From: Acidimicrobiaceae bacterium
GTDB lineage: Bacteria > Actinomycetota > Acidimicrobiia > Acidimicrobiales > Bog-793
DNA length: 34,394 nt
Reading direction: 5' to 3'
Assembly (NCBI GenBank): GCA_003159795.1
Contig: PLPK01000029.1
Coordinates: forward strand, 260 to 34,653
A program made the position numbers and the translations under genes. Shown here one piece after another: positions 1 to 8,625 of this stretch. How positions within the stretch are numbered: position 1 is the stretch's first letter; each line of letters begins with the position of its first letter. Under the pieces are notes generated by a model that saw only the letters and a list, made by a program, of their open reading frames with translations, ran no database searches and had not been told where the DNA came from.

Positions 1-1
1 C

Positions 2-2236
2 CGGCTCGCGGTGACGGAGACCGAGCTGAAAAGGCTCGACGCTCAGCTCGAGAAGGCGGCCGGGGCGTCCCGGGTGGCCGACCGGACCGAATCGGCCGGC
101 GAGCGCGTCGCCGCCGAGGCCGAGGAGACGCTGCGGGTGTGCACGGCGCGCCGCCAGGCGGGCCGCGCCCGGGTCGAGGCGCTCGAGCTCGCCCTCGACG
201 AGGCCCGCGCCCGGGCCGGGGTCGAACGGCTCTACACCGTCTCGGGCGTGATGGGCACGCTGCTCGACGTCGTCGAGGTCAACGACGATCTCGTGCTCGC
301 TTTCGAGGCCGCGGTTGAGGCGGTGCTCGACGCCGTCCTCGTCCAGGGTGGCGCGTCGGCCCGCGCCGCCGTCGAGCGGCTGCGGGCCTCCGGCTCCGGC
401 GGCAACATCGTGCCCCTGGCACCCGCCGGCGAGGAGCCGGGTGTGCCCCGCACGCTTCCCCGGAAGGCGGAGGCACTGCGGGACGCGGTGCGGTCCGCCG
501 ACCCCGCCGTGTCCCAGCTCCTCGACCGACTGATTGGCGACGTCGAGGTCGTGCGTGCCGGCCCGGAGGCCGTGATCGAGCGCGCGCTGCGCGAACCGGG
601 GCGGACCTTCGTCACCCCCGAGGGCGACCGCTTCTCGCCGCTCGGCTGGCGCATCGGTGCCGGGCGCGCCGGGGCGACGCGGGCCGCCCTCGAGACGGCC
701 CGGACGGCGGACACCGACGCCGGCATCGCCTTCGAGCGCGCCTTGACCGTCTTCGAGGAGGCGAGGCACTCCCTTGCCGTGGCGCGCTCAGCGGCCCGGG
801 AGACCCGTCAGCAGGTCGACCGACTGTCCGGCGCGCAGGCGAGCGACGAGGCGACCCGGGTCGACCTCGCGCGCCAACTCGAGCTCCTCGCCGCCGAGGA
901 CACCGCCGCGAAGGACGAGCAGGCCGCCGCGGCAGCCGTCGTCGAGGAGGCCGAGGGGGTCCTCGCCGAGTCCGAGAACCGGCTCGCCGCGGCCGAAGCC
1001 GCCCAGGAGGCCGAGTCGGCGCTGGCGGAGGCGACGGCCCGTCGCGAGATCGCCGAGGTCGAGCAGGCGTTGGGGGAGCGCCGCCGCGAGCTCGAGATGA
1101 GGATGGTCGCCCTCGAGGAGCGCGTCTCGCTGCTCGCGGCCCGGCGCGAGGAAGTCGCCGGCCAGCTCGACGAGCTGGCTGCCGCCGACGAGCCGAGCAG
1201 CGCCGAGGACGAGGCACTCGGGCGCCTGGCCGAGCTGCTCTCGGCGCTCGAGGACCGGCTCGGCCGGGGCATCGCCGCCGCTGCGGCCGAAACGGAACGC
1301 CGGGTCGCGGCCAGCGGGCAGCGCGTGGCACGTCTCGGTGAGACCCGCCTCCAGCGCGAGAAGCTTGAGCGCGCCCTCGCAGCGGACCGTGAGCGGAGCC
1401 AGCGGCTGGAGATCGAGCGCGCCGAGGCCCGCGTCCGCGAGCAGACGGCGGAGGAGCGGGTGCGGCGCGAGTTCGACGCCGCCGCTGCCGAGGCGCTCGC
1501 CGCCGAGGCGCCGCCGCTGCCGGCCGGTGTCGACGCCGGGACTCGCGTGCGCCAACTCGAGCGGGAGCTCGCGGCGCTCGGCCCGGTGAACCCGCTCGCC
1601 GCCGAGGAGCTCACCGCCCTCGTCGACCGGCGCGCTTTCCTGGACGGCCAGCTCGCCGATGTCCGCGCGGCCCGCCGGGAGCTGAACCGCGTGATCGCCG
1701 CCGTCGACGCCCAGATCGTCGAGACGTTCACGGCGGCCTTCGCCGACGTCGAGCGGCACTTCTCGGCGTTGGTCGCGACCCTGTTCCCCGGCGGCTCGGG
1801 CCGTCTGGTCCTCACCGAGCCCGAGGACTTGCTGTCGACCGGCGTCGAGATCGAGGCGCGCCCCGCCGGTCGCAACGTTCGGCGGTTGTCACTGCTCTCC
1901 GGCGGTGAGCGCGCGCTCGTCGCGCTCGGTTTCCTGTTCGCCGTGTTCCGCAGCCGGCCGTCACCGTTCTACGTGCTCGACGAGGTCGAGGCGGCCCTCG
2001 ACGATGTCAACCTCGGGCGTTTCCTCACGCTCGTCGACGAGTTCCGCCCCGACGCGCAGCTCCTCATCGTCAGCCACCAGAAGCGGACGATGGAGGTCGC
2101 CGACGCCCTTTACGGGATCTCCCTCCAGCCTGGCAGCGCCTCCAAGGTCGTGAGCGAGAAGATCGGCGCGCACTCCGGCCTGGCGGGTCGCGGCGAATCC
2201 CGCGCGCCGGCCACGGCGGCCGGGGACCCATCGTGA
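2..2236 (+). CDS. smc: Chromosome segregation SMC protein, C-terminal part (5' end outside window)
   Basis: SMC is the ATPase core of the bacterial condensin complex that compacts and individualises replicated chromosomes with ScpA/ScpB. Only the part from before the hinge to the C-terminus is present; the frame is open back to the window edge, so the apparent GTG at 11 is probably internal. Counting from that GTG, residues about 70-225 match a globular hinge, 230-560 are an Ala/Glu/Arg-rich coiled coil, and the C-terminal ATPase head carries the signature LSLLSGGERAL near residue 626 and the Walker B stretch FYVLDEVEAALDD near 655. The tail ends Pro/Ala-rich. The stop lies 19 bp before the ftsY start, so the two are probably cotranscribed. 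The smc-ftsY-ffh order is common in Gram-positive bacteria. Identity is firm; the true length cannot be seen. Confidence 0.95.
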   Translation, partial: RLAVTETELKRLDAQLEKAAGASRVADRTESAGERVAAEAEETLRVCTARRQAGRARVEALELALDEARARAGVERLYTVSGVMGTLLDVVEVNDDLVLAFEAAVEAVLDAVLVQGGASARAAVERLRASGSGGNIVPLAPAGEEPGVPRTLPRKAEALRDAVRSADPAVSQLLDRLIGDVEVVRAGPEAVIERALREPGRTFVTPEGDRFSPLGWRIGAGRAGATRAALETARTADTDAGIAFERALTVFEEARHSLAVARSAARETRQQVDRLSGAQASDEATRVDLARQLELLAAEDTAAKDEQAAAAAVVEEAEGVLAESENRLAAAEAAQEAESALAEATARREIAEVEQALGERRRELEMRMVALEERVSLLAARREEVAGQLDELAAADEPSSAEDEALGRLAELLSALEDRLGRGIAAAAAETERRVAASGQRVARLGETRLQREKLERALAADRERSQRLEIERAEARVREQTAEERVRREFDAAAAEALAAEAPPLPAGVDAGTRVRQLERELAALGPVNPLAAEELTALVDRRAFLDGQLADVRAARRELNRVIAAVDAQIVETFTAAFADVERHFSALVATLFPGGSGRLVLTEPEDLLSTGVEIEARPAGRNVRRLSLLSGGERALVALGFLFAVFRSRPSPFYVLDEVEAALDDVNLGRFLTLVDEFRPDAQLLIVSHQKRTMEVADALYGISLQPGSASKVVSEKIGAHSGLAGRGESRAPATAAGDPS

Positions 2237-2255
2237 GGGCGCGGACCCCGACGAC

Positions 2256-3197
2256 GTGAGGGTCCGCCGGCACCGGCAGGGCCCCGGGGACCCGCCCGTA
2301 GGCGCCGACGGCGCGGGCGCGGGGCGCGCCGGTCACGGCCTCGTGGCGTCGCTCGCGCACTTCCGCCCGGGCCGGATCGACGAGGCGGACTTCGAGGAGC
2401 TCGAGGAGCTCCTCGTGCGGGCCGACGTCGGCCTGAAATCGACGGGCCGGATTCTCGCCGCGCTGCGCGAGCGGGTGCGGGCGGGAGGCGTCGGCCCGGC
2501 CCCCGGGTCGCTCGCCGCCGCGCTGCGGGCCGAGATCGTCGCCGGCTTCGGGGCCGGGGACCGGCAGCTGAGAGTCGGGCTGCAGCCCCCGGGCGTCTGG
2601 CTCTTCGTCGGCGTGAACGGCGTCGGCAAGACGACGACGATCGGCAAGGTCGCGGCGCAACAGACCGCGATGGGTCGGCACGTCGTTGTGGCGGCGGGGG
2701 ACACCTTCCGGGCGGCGGCCGGAGACCAGCTCGCCAGCTGGGCCGAGCGCTGCGGCGCGACGCTCGTGCGCGGCGCCGACGGCGCCGACCCCTCCTCGGT
2801 GATTTTCGACGCCGTCGAGCACGCCCGGGCTGCCGGCGCCGATCTCGTCCTCGCCGACAGCGCAGGCAGGCTGCACACCAAGGCGAACCTGATGGACGAG
2901 CTTCGCAAGGTGAAGCGTGTCGCCGACCGGCCGCCAGGGGCCGTGAGCGAGGTGTTGCTGGTCATCGACGCGACGACAGGCCAGAACGGGCTCGTCCAGG
3001 CCCGCGAGTTCACCGCCGCCGTCGGGGTCACCGGGATCGTGCTCACCAAGCTCGACGGGACGGCCAAGGGCGGGATCGTGCTCGCGATCGGCGAGGAGCT
3101 CGGCCTGCCGATCAAGCTCGTCGGGATCGGCGAGGGGGTCGACGACCTCGTCGCGTTCGACCCTGGCGAGTTCGCCGCGGCGCTCGTCGGCGACTGA
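2256..3197 (+). CDS. ftsY: Signal recognition particle receptor FtsY
   Basis: FtsY is the membrane-associated SRP receptor GTPase. It docks with Ffh carrying a ribosome-nascent chain and delivers it to the Sec translocon. The 313-residue product has an N domain (about 30-100) and a G domain with the P-loop GVNGVGKTTT near residue 120, the G3 motif DSAGR near 201 and the G4 motif TKLDGTAKGG near 264. The usual G3 sequence is DTAGR, so Thr is replaced conservatively by Ser here. The acidic A domain seen in many FtsY proteins is missing; only about 25 Arg/Gly-rich residues precede the N domain. I took the GTG at 2256, just after the smc stop. A start near 2341 would still keep the whole NG domain. 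Confidence 0.95.
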   Translation: MRVRRHRQGPGDPPVGADGAGAGRAGHGLVASLAHFRPGRIDEADFEELEELLVRADVGLKSTGRILAALRERVRAGGVGPAPGSLAAALRAEIVAGFGAGDRQLRVGLQPPGVWLFVGVNGVGKTTTIGKVAAQQTAMGRHVVVAAGDTFRAAAGDQLASWAERCGATLVRGADGADPSSVIFDAVEHARAAGADLVLADSAGRLHTKANLMDELRKVKRVADRPPGAVSEVLLVIDATTGQNGLVQAREFTAAVGVTGIVLTKLDGTAKGGIVLAIGEELGLPIKLVGIGEGVDDLVAFDPGEFAAALVGD

Positions 3198-3284
3198 GCG
3201 CCCCTCGACGTGCGGCGCGCCGGCGTGCCGCGGTGCCGTTACCCCAAGGGACCTGCGCTCCCAGGCGACTAGCCTGAGGTTTTC

Positions 3285-4637
3285 ATGTTCGAGACGCTTA
3301 CCGATCGCTTCGGCGAGATCTTCACGCGCCTGCGCGGGCGAGGGCGGCTCTCCGAGGCCGACCTCACCGAGGCGCTGCGCGAGATCCGCGTCGCCCTCCT
3401 CGAGGGCGACGTCAACCTCGAGGTCGTGCGCGAACTCGTCGAGACCATCCGCACCCGCGCCGCCGGCGCCGAGCTCGAGCGCAGCCTGACGCCGGCCCAG
3501 CAGGTCATCAAGATCGTTAACGAGGAGCTCACTGCGATTCTCGGGGGTGAGGAGCTCCGCATCACCTACGCGGCCCGGCCGCCGACGGTCGTGCTGCTCG
3601 CCGGGCTGCAGGGCTCGGGCAAGACGTCCGCGGCAGCCAAGCTCGCGCGCTGGTTCGTCGAGCAGGGGCGCCACCCGCTGCTCGTCGCCGCCGACCTTCA
3701 GCGCCCCGCGGCCGTCGAGCAGCTCCGCGTGCTCGGCCGGCAGGTCGGTGCCGCCGTCTTCAGCGAGCCGACCGATCCGGTCGACGTCGCCCGCCGCGGT
3801 GTCGCCGAGGCGGTCCGCGTCGGCCGTGACGTCGTCATCATCGACACGGCGGGCCGTGTCTCGGTCGACGCCGTCCTGATGGACGAGGTGGCCGCCGTCG
3901 CCCGGGCGACCTCGCCGCGCTACACGTTCCTTGTCGTCGACGCGATGACCGGCCAGGACGCCGTCGCGACGGCGGTCGCCTTCCACGAGGCGCTCACGCT
4001 CGACGGCGTGATCCTCACCAAGCTCGACGGCGACGCCCGCGGTGGGGCCGCGCTCTCGGTCGCCAAGGTCGTCGGCCGGCCGGTCGCCTTCGTCTCGACG
4101 GGCGAGCGTCCGGCTGACTTCGAGATCTTCCGCCCCGGGCGGATGGCGGGCCGGATCCTCGGCATGGGAGACGTGCTGTCGCTCATCGAGCGCGCCGAGC
4201 ACAGCCTCGACCAGGACGTCGCCGGGCGCGCGATGGACCGTATTCGGCGCGGCCGGTTCACGCTCGAGGACTTCCAGGACCAGCTGCAGCAGATGAAGCG
4301 TCTGGGTCCGCTCTCGGGCATCGTGGGCATGCTGCCGGGGCTGCCCAAGGAGATGCGCAACGCTGAGATCGACGAGGGGAACGTCACACGGATTGAGGCG
4401 GTGATCCGCTCGATGACCCCCGCCGAGCGTAACGACCCGGCGATCATCAACGGCTCGCGCCGGACCCGGATCGCGGCCGGCAGCGGCACGACGCCGGCCC
4501 AGGTGAACGACCTCCTGAACCGGTTCAAGGAGATGCAGAAGATGATGCGCTCGTCGGGGATGATGGCGCCGACGCGGCCCGGCGGAAGGCGGGACAAGCG
4601 CAAAGGCGGCCGGGTGACGCCGGCCCGCAGCCGCTAG
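3285..4637 (+). CDS. ffh: Signal recognition particle protein Ffh (SRP54)
   Basis: Ffh binds the 4.5S/SRP RNA and signal sequences emerging from the ribosome and, with FtsY, targets membrane and secreted proteins. The 450-residue protein has an N domain (1-90), a GTPase domain with [15 protein letters not shown] near 107, DTAGR near 187 and [10 protein letters not shown] near 245, and a Met-rich M domain (about 300-430) that includes the RNA-binding region with [10 protein letters not shown]. The tail is basic. The length is slightly short of many SRP54 proteins but complete. The ATG at 3285 has TGAGG five bases upstream. A TAGCCT box at 3270-3275 ends nine bases before the start, so a near-leaderless transcript is also possible. 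Confidence 0.97.
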   Translation: MFETLTDRFGEIFTRLRGRGRLSEADLTEALREIRVALLEGDVNLEVVRELVETIRTRAAGAELERSLTPAQQVIKIVNEELTAILGGEELRITYAARPPTVVLLAGLQGSGKTSAAAKLARWFVEQGRHPLLVAADLQRPAAVEQLRVLGRQVGAAVFSEPTDPVDVARRGVAEAVRVGRDVVIIDTAGRVSVDAVLMDEVAAVARATSPRYTFLVVDAMTGQDAVATAVAFHEALTLDGVILTKLDGDARGGAALSVAKVVGRPVAFVSTGERPADFEIFRPGRMAGRILGMGDVLSLIERAEHSLDQDVAGRAMDRIRRGRFTLEDFQDQLQQMKRLGPLSGIVGMLPGLPKEMRNAEIDEGNVTRIEAVIRSMTPAERNDPAIINGSRRTRIAAGSGTTPAQVNDLLNRFKEMQKMMRSSGMMAPTRPGGRRDKRKGGRVTPARSR

Positions 4638-4696
4638 CGGACGCGGGCTCAGCCCAGTCGCAGGACTCGATCGATACCAAGGAAAGTGAGAACGAC

Positions 4697-5194
4697 GTGG
4701 CCGTGAAGCTCCGCCTGAAGCGGATGGGAAAGAAGAAGCAGCCGACGTACCGGATCGTCGTGGCGGACAGCCGCTCGCCCCGGGACGGCCGGTTCATCGA
4801 GGTCATCGGGACGTACGCGCCGCGGGCCGAGCCGTCTTCCATCGAGGTCGACAACGCCAGGGCCGTCGAGTGGCTTGTCAAGGGCGCGAAGCCGAGCGAG
4901 ACCGTGCGCAAGATCCTCGTCATCTCCGGCGCGTGGGGCGAGTTCGAAGCCTCCCGGCCAGCCAAGGCGGCGAAGCCGGCCCGCAAGAAGAGCGAGGCCG
5001 CGAAGAAACGGGCGGCCGCCAAGGGCAAGCCCGCCAAGAAGGCGACTGTGAACAAGGCTGCCGCGAAGAACGCCACGAAGGTGGACGTCCCGTCGCCCGC
5101 TCCCGTCGAGGAACCGGTCCTGCCGGCCGACGAGATGTCGGAGGCCACCGGAGAAACAACCGATCAAGCCGCCGCCGGCGGCGGGGGGGACTGA
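4697..5194 (+). CDS. rpsP: 30S ribosomal protein S16 with long charged C-terminal extension
   Basis: S16 binds 16S rRNA and helps 30S assembly. Residues 1-80 match the family ([20 protein letters not shown], then [16 protein letters not shown]). The start is the GTG at 4697, preceded by an AAGGAAAGTGAG region. The protein is 165 residues, about twice the usual 80-100. After residue 90 comes a Lys/Ala-rich stretch (to about 135) that resembles histone-like or ribosomal basic tails, then a short acidic and Gly-rich end. Extended S16 tails are known in Actinomycetota, so this is lineage-typical rather than a fusion with a known domain. The next gene starts seven bases after the stop, which suggests translational coupling. 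Confidence 0.95.
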   Translation: MAVKLRLKRMGKKKQPTYRIVVADSRSPRDGRFIEVIGTYAPRAEPSSIEVDNARAVEWLVKGAKPSETVRKILVISGAWGEFEASRPAKAAKPARKKSEAAKKRAAAKGKPAKKATVNKAAAKNATKVDVPSPAPVEEPVLPADEMSEATGETTDQAAAGGGGD

Positions 5195-5201
5195 GGGCGC
5201 C

Positions 5202-5684
5202 ATGACTCCGGACACCCCGTTGTTTGAAGGACCGGACTTCGGCTCGTTCGACCAGGTCGACGACGCCGACGAGGTCGAGACCGACGAGATCGAGATCGAG
5301 ACCGACGCCGACGCCGACGCCGACGAGGCCGACGCCGACGAGATCGAGACCGACGCGGCCGAGGATGAGGACGACGAGACCGAGGAGGCTGAGGCCCACG
5401 TGCCCCGTGGCGGGGCAGACGACGATTCAGGGAACCGCGTCTCGGGTGGCGTCGCGCGCTCGGTGCTCGAGCACGTCGCGCGCTCGATCGTCGACGAGCC
5501 GGAGGCCGTCGTCGTGGGATCCGACGCCGGACGCAACGGCACCCGATTCGACCTCCACGTCGCGCCTGGCGACATGGGGCGGATCATCGGCAAGCGCGGC
5601 CGCGTCGCGCAGGCCTTGCGCGTGCTCGTCCGTGCCGCGGCGGCGCGTGAGGGATCGGACGCTACCGTCGACATCGTCGACTGA
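5202..5684 (+). CDS. khpA: KH-domain RNA-binding protein (KhpA/YlqC type) with acidic N-terminal extension
   Basis: KhpA proteins are small single-KH RNA chaperones encoded between rpsP and rimM; they partner KhpB/Jag and affect cell division and RNA turnover in Firmicutes. Residues about 82-160 match: a helix (VLEHVARSIVDEPEAV), beta strands, the GxxG loop in IIGKRGRVAQALRVL near residue 128 and a final DIVD. Family members are usually 75-85 residues. This one has about 80 extra N-terminal residues, almost all Asp, Glu, Ala and Thr, built from short repeats such as DADADADEADADEIETD. The ATG at 5202 follows CTGAGGG and no in-frame start lies nearer the KH domain except weak GTGs. Function of the acidic arm is unknown. 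Confidence 0.85.
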   Translation: MTPDTPLFEGPDFGSFDQVDDADEVETDEIEIETDADADADEADADEIETDAAEDEDDETEEAEAHVPRGGADDDSGNRVSGGVARSVLEHVARSIVDEPEAVVVGSDAGRNGTRFDLHVAPGDMGRIIGKRGRVAQALRVLVRAAAAREGSDATVDIVD

Positions 5685-5695
5685 GCCGCGCGCAC

Positions 5696-6172
5696 GTGGC
5701 GCTCCTCGAGATCGGCAGGGTCGTCAAGCCCCACGGGCTCGCCGGTGAGGTCCTCGTGGTGTTCGTGTCGAACCGGCCCGAGCGCCTGCAGCCCGGCTCG
5801 CGCCTGTCGATCGTCCCCACGGGGAGCGGGGGCGTGCCCGCGCAGCTCACCGTCGCTTCCGTCCGTCCGCACCGGGCGTGCCACCTCGTTTGCTTCGAAG
5901 GCGTCACGGACCTCGACGCGGCGGAGCGCCTGCGCGGTGCCCGGCTCGCTGCCGAGCCGCTGGAGGACCCGGAGGCGCTCTTCGTCCACGACTTGATCGG
6001 TGCCGACGTGGTCGACGCCGACGGCGTCGGGCACGGCAAGGTGACCGCTGTCGAGGCGAACCCGGCGAGCGACCTGCTCGTCGTCGACGGTCTCCATCTC
6101 GTTCCGGTCCGCTTCGTCGTCGAGGCCTCGCCCGGCAGGATCGTCGTCGACGTCCCCGAGGGGATCTTCTGA
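5696..6172 (+). CDS. rimM: Ribosome maturation factor RimM
   Basis: RimM assists maturation of the 30S head region and binds S19. The 158-residue product starts at the GTG at 5696 (MALLEIGRVVKPHGLAGEVLV), which is the typical RimM opening with the G-R-V-x-K-x-H-G-L-x-G-E motif. The N-terminal half is a reductase/elongation-factor-like barrel. The C-terminal half (from about residue 90, LFVHDLIGADVVDADGVGHG) is a PRC barrel ending in the usual hydrophobic segment VDVPEGIF. It sits in the standard rpsP-khpA-rimM-trmD-rplS order. Its TGA stop overlaps the ATG of trmD (ATGA), which implies coupled translation. Confidence 0.95.
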   Translation: MALLEIGRVVKPHGLAGEVLVVFVSNRPERLQPGSRLSIVPTGSGGVPAQLTVASVRPHRACHLVCFEGVTDLDAAERLRGARLAAEPLEDPEALFVHDLIGADVVDADGVGHGKVTAVEANPASDLLVVDGLHLVPVRFVVEASPGRIVVDVPEGIF

Positions 6173-7020
6173 TGCCGCCCGATGTCCCCGTGCCGCCCAC
6201 CGGGATGCGCGCGCCGGCCGCCCTGCGTGTCGAGGTGCTGACGATCTTCCCGGAAATCGTCGCGGCCTACTGCGCCGAGGCGGTCTTCGGGCGGGCGGTC
6301 CGCGCCGGCGTCATCGAGGTCGTCGTGCACGACCTGCGCATCGCGACGAGCGATCCCCACCGCACGGTCGACGACGCACCCTTCGGCGGCGGTGCCGGGA
6401 TGGTACTCGCCCCGGGGCCCGTCTTCGCCGCTGTGGAGATGATCGCCCCGGTCCGACCGCTCTACCTGCTCAGCCCGGCGGGGCGTCGTCTCGACCAGGC
6501 GCTCGTCGAGGGGCTGGCGGGGATCGGTCGCTTCTCGCTGCTGTGTGGCCGTTACGAGGGTGTTGACCAGCGCATCGCCGACCACCTCGTCGACGGCGAG
6601 ATCTCGCTCGGCGACTTCGTGCTCGCGGGCGGCGAGCTCGCCGCGCTCGCCGTCGTCGAAGCCGTCGCGCGGCTCGTCCCGGGCGTGGTCGGCAACGCCG
6701 AGTCGCCCAAGGACGAGAGCTTCACGACGGGGCTCCTCGAGTACCCGCAGTACACGCGTCCCGCGGATTTCCGCGGCTGGGAGGTCCCGGAGGTACTGCG
6801 CGGCGGCGACCACGCCGCCGTCGCGGCCTGGCGGCGCGCCGCGGCGCTGTGGCGCACGATCGAGCGCCGCGCGGACCTGATCGACGCCCGCGGCGGGCTG
6901 ACCGAGGACGAGGTGCGGCTGCTGGCCCAGCACGGCTATCCTCTAGACGCTGCAGCGCCGCCCGCGACCTCCGCTCGCGCGCGGCACCGCGCCCCCGCGA
7001 AGGAGCACGACGGACCATGA
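6172..7020 (+). CDS. trmD: tRNA (guanine37-N1)-methyltransferase TrmD
   Basis: TrmD uses S-adenosylmethionine to make m1G37 next to the anticodon of tRNAs reading CNN codons, which prevents +1 frameshifting. The 282-residue product contains [12 protein letters not shown] at its start, [16 protein letters not shown], the knotted SAM-binding core [13 protein letters not shown] followed by [31 protein letters not shown], and the conserved [29 protein letters not shown] set the start at the ATG overlapping the rimM stop; the same frame stays open upstream but that part is only a shadow of rimM. An Ala/Arg-rich C-terminal extension of about 20 residues is present. The stop overlaps the rplS start. 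Confidence 0.96.
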   Translation: MPPDVPVPPTGMRAPAALRVEVLTIFPEIVAAYCAEAVFGRAVRAGVIEVVVHDLRIATSDPHRTVDDAPFGGGAGMVLAPGPVFAAVEMIAPVRPLYLLSPAGRRLDQALVEGLAGIGRFSLLCGRYEGVDQRIADHLVDGEISLGDFVLAGGELAALAVVEAVARLVPGVVGNAESPKDESFTTGLLEYPQYTRPADFRGWEVPEVLRGGDHAAVAAWRRAAALWRTIERRADLIDARGGLTEDEVRLLAQHGYPLDAAAPPATSARARHRAPAKEHDGP

Positions 7021-7367
7021 ACCCCACCGATCTCGTTGACCGCGCGACGCTGCGTGACGACATCCCCCCATTCCGCCCCGGCGACACGGTGAAGGTGCAC
7101 GTCCGCGTGGTCGAGGGCAACCGCGAGCGGATCCAGGTCTTCCAGGGCGCGGTGCTGCGCCGCCAGGGGTCCGGGGCCCGCGAGACCTTCAGTGTCCGCA
7201 AGGTGAGCTTCGGCGTCGGCGTGGAACGGACGTTCCCGGTGCACTCGCCCATCCTCGCCAAGATCGAGGTGGTGTCCGAGGGCGATGTCCGGCGCGCGAA
7301 GCTGTACTACCTGCGCGACCGGGTCGGGAAGGCCGCGAAGATCAAGGAGCGTCGCGCCACGCGCTGA
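7017..7367 (+). CDS. rplS: 50S ribosomal protein L19
   Basis: L19 lies at the 30S-50S interface. The 116-residue protein matches the family throughout: [32 protein letters not shown], then [24 protein letters not shown], and [19 protein letters not shown] at the end. The ATG at 7017 overlaps the trmD stop, and GAAGGAG lies a few bases upstream. It closes the ribosome-maturation operon. In many Actinomycetota a signal peptidase (lepB) and RNase HII (rnhB) follow; neither is present here. Confidence 0.97.
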   Translation: MNPTDLVDRATLRDDIPPFRPGDTVKVHVRVVEGNRERIQVFQGAVLRRQGSGARETFSVRKVSFGVGVERTFPVHSPILAKIEVVSEGDVRRAKLYYLRDRVGKAAKIKERRATR

Positions 7368-7403
7368 ACCGGTGATCGGAGGTTGGCGGATGAGGAGCCG
7401 ACG

Positions 7404-7700
7404 TTGAGCGCCGAAGAGGACCTTGACCAGTTCGAGGCGGAGATCGAGCTCGCGCTGTACCAGGAGTACCGCGCGGTGCTGCCGATGTTCCGCTACGTCG
7501 TGGAGACCGAGCGCCGCTTCTATCTCGCCAACGAGGTGACGGTCGTCCCGCACGAGTCGGCGGGGGCGACGCATTTCGAGGTCGAGCTCGGGGACGCCTG
7601 GGTCTGGGACATGTACCGGCCCGCCCGGTTCGTCTCGTCAGTGAAGGTCGTCACCTTCCGGGACGTGAACGTCGAGGCGCTGCCCGAGAAGGAGCTCTAG
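7404..7700 (+). CDS. DUF2469 family protein
   Basis: This is a 98-residue member of a small, highly conserved actinobacterial family of unknown function that normally follows rplS/lepB/rnhB. It contains the family hallmarks: ELALYQEYRAVLPMFRYVVETERRFYLAN, then DAWVWDMYRPARFV and VVTFRDVNVEAL. I chose the TTG at 7404 because it gives MSAEEDLDQFEAE, which matches the family N-terminus, and because GAGGAG lies at 7392-7397 with good spacing. A TTG at 7383 would sit immediately on a GGAGG and add seven unconserved residues. No catalytic motif is evident. The gene is followed by an inverted repeat that could end transcription from both sides. Confidence 0.9.
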   Translation: MSAEEDLDQFEAEIELALYQEYRAVLPMFRYVVETERRFYLANEVTVVPHESAGATHFEVELGDAWVWDMYRPARFVSSVKVVTFRDVNVEALPEKEL

Positions 7701-7719
7701 CCGCCCGCCGCCCGGGACG

Positions 7720-7749
7720 GGGCGACCGGTTACAGGGGGTCGGTCGCCC
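7720..7749. terminator. Candidate bidirectional terminator between convergent genes
   Basis: A nine-base perfect inverted repeat, GGGCGACCG at 7720-7728 and CGGTCGCCC at 7741-7749, has a 12-base loop. It lies between the converging DUF2469 and DUF2510 genes and overlaps the last codons of the latter. There is no T-run on either side, as is usual for hairpins in GC-rich Actinomycetota. Confidence 0.45.
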
Positions 7750-8266
7750 GTGTGCCCTGGTCGGCGACGTGCTCGGTCCAGCCCCGGCCGTCCCAGTAGC
7801 GCAGCTGGTGCCGGCCGGTGACGTCGGGATACCAGCCGAACAGCGCCGGGCGACCCGACCCGTCGTCGGGTGGGGGCGCGAACGACGGTGCCAAGACACC
7901 CGCACCCGGCGCGATCTCGATCGGCGGGAGGGTGCCCACGTCGGTGCCGGAGGGCGCCGAGCCGCGGTAGGCAAACTGGGTGGCGGCCTGCTGCGCCCCG
8001 CCGGGCATTGGGCTCGGGCGGGTCTGGGGGCGCGTCGTGTACTCGGCGACGAGCTCGAGGATGATCCCGAAGAACGTGAAGATCCCGCAGAGGATCGCCC
8101 AGACGACCGAGGGAATCCGCCAGGGGGTGACGCCACGGACCATCTGGTGCCGCACGGAGATGCGGTAGCCGAAGGAGGCGAAGAGCACGGCGAAGACGAG
8201 CGTCAGCATGAGACCGCCGACACCGCCGCCAAAGCCGAACGAATTAAGGCCGATTGCCCCGGTCAC
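7730..8266 (-). CDS. DUF2510 domain membrane protein
   Basis: The 178-residue protein has two likely membrane segments (residues about 18-35, LMLTLVFAVLFASFGYRI, and about 50-72, IPSVVWAILCGIFTFFGIIL). A Pro/Gly-rich linker follows, then a C-terminal DUF2510 module with the pattern GWYPDVTGRHQLRYWDGRGWTEHV at about 143-166. DUF2510 modules are short Trp-rich domains found in actinobacterial membrane proteins of unknown role. The GTG start at 8266 has ACGGAGAA at a good distance. The gene runs in the same direction as the zinc-ribbon gene upstream, from which it is separated by 90 bp. No enzymatic function can be assigned. Confidence 0.8.
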   Translation of the reverse strand: MTGAIGLNSFGFGGGVGGLMLTLVFAVLFASFGYRISVRHQMVRGVTPWRIPSVVWAILCGIFTFFGIILELVAEYTTRPQTRPSPMPGGAQQAATQFAYRGSAPSGTDVGTLPPIEIAPGAGVLAPSFAPPPDDGSGRPALFGWYPDVTGRHQLRYWDGRGWTEHVADQGTRATDPL

Positions 8267-8356
8267 GAAAGTTCTCCGTTATCTGTGCACGCCACGCGAC
8301 GATAGTGTACCGCCCGGATCGCACGGTTCGGCCCCGGGATCAGGACCTTTCGCGGC

Positions 8357-8614
8357 TCACCAGCCGGGTGGGCGGGTCGCGCGGTTCTCCCAGCAGGCCG
8401 TGTGCCAGTGGCGCCGCTCCGAGGCGTCGGCGAGCGGCACGACGACGACGTGGCCGACCCCCGGGGCGATCTCCTGGCGGCACCCGGGGCAGCGGTAGGG
8501 CTTTTGGGCGGCGTGGGGCTGGATCGCGCGGACCTCAGCGGTCCGGCCGGTGAGCGGGTCATGGGCGAAGATGGCGCGCTTGGGCGCCGGTCGCTGGGAT
8601 TTGCGATGTGCCAC
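8357..8614 (-). CDS. Small zinc-ribbon-like protein, conserved in Actinomycetota
   Basis: The 85-residue basic protein has a Cys/His arrangement expected for one zinc ion: YRCPGCRQEI (CxxC) and, after about 24 residues, RRHWHTACW (HxxxC with a further His). Similar small proteins with the same YRCPGC...HWHxxCW pattern occur widely in Actinomycetota, where they are often misnamed ATP/GTP-binding proteins. Their function is unknown. The GTG start at 8614 has no Shine-Dalgarno sequence; a GATAAT box on the same strand ends five bases upstream, which suggests a leaderless transcript. The assignment rests on recalled family pattern, not on a search. Confidence 0.75.
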   Translation of the reverse strand: MAHRKSQRPAPKRAIFAHDPLTGRTAEVRAIQPHAAQKPYRCPGCRQEIAPGVGHVVVVPLADASERRHWHTACWENRATRPPGW

Positions 8615-8619
8615 GAGGC

Positions 8620-8625
8620 ATTATC
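8620..8625 (-). promoter_or_regulatory. Candidate -10 box for the zinc-ribbon gene, with adjoining palindrome
   Basis: On the minus strand GATAAT (8625-8620) lies five bases before the GTG at 8614. Immediately upstream, at 8625-8642, is the perfect 18-bp dyad CGCCTCCCGCGGGAGGCG. The dyad fills the space where a promoter spacer would lie, like an operator, but I see no convincing -35 box. The same dyad could instead form a 7-bp hairpin ending the transcript of the upstream SGNH gene. Confidence 0.4.

Noticed and set aside
2070-4202. A 710-residue minus-strand open frame across ftsY and ffh
   Set aside because: Antisense shadow: in this GC-rich DNA the frame opposite a real gene stays open. 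The text is Arg/Asp/Gly-rich with no domain pattern, and both sense genes are certain.
5260-5360. Short tandem GACGCC/GACGAG repeats, considered as a CRISPR or regulatory repeat
   Set aside because: They are in frame and encode the acidic Asp/Ala/Glu arm of the KH protein; no spacers or dyads.
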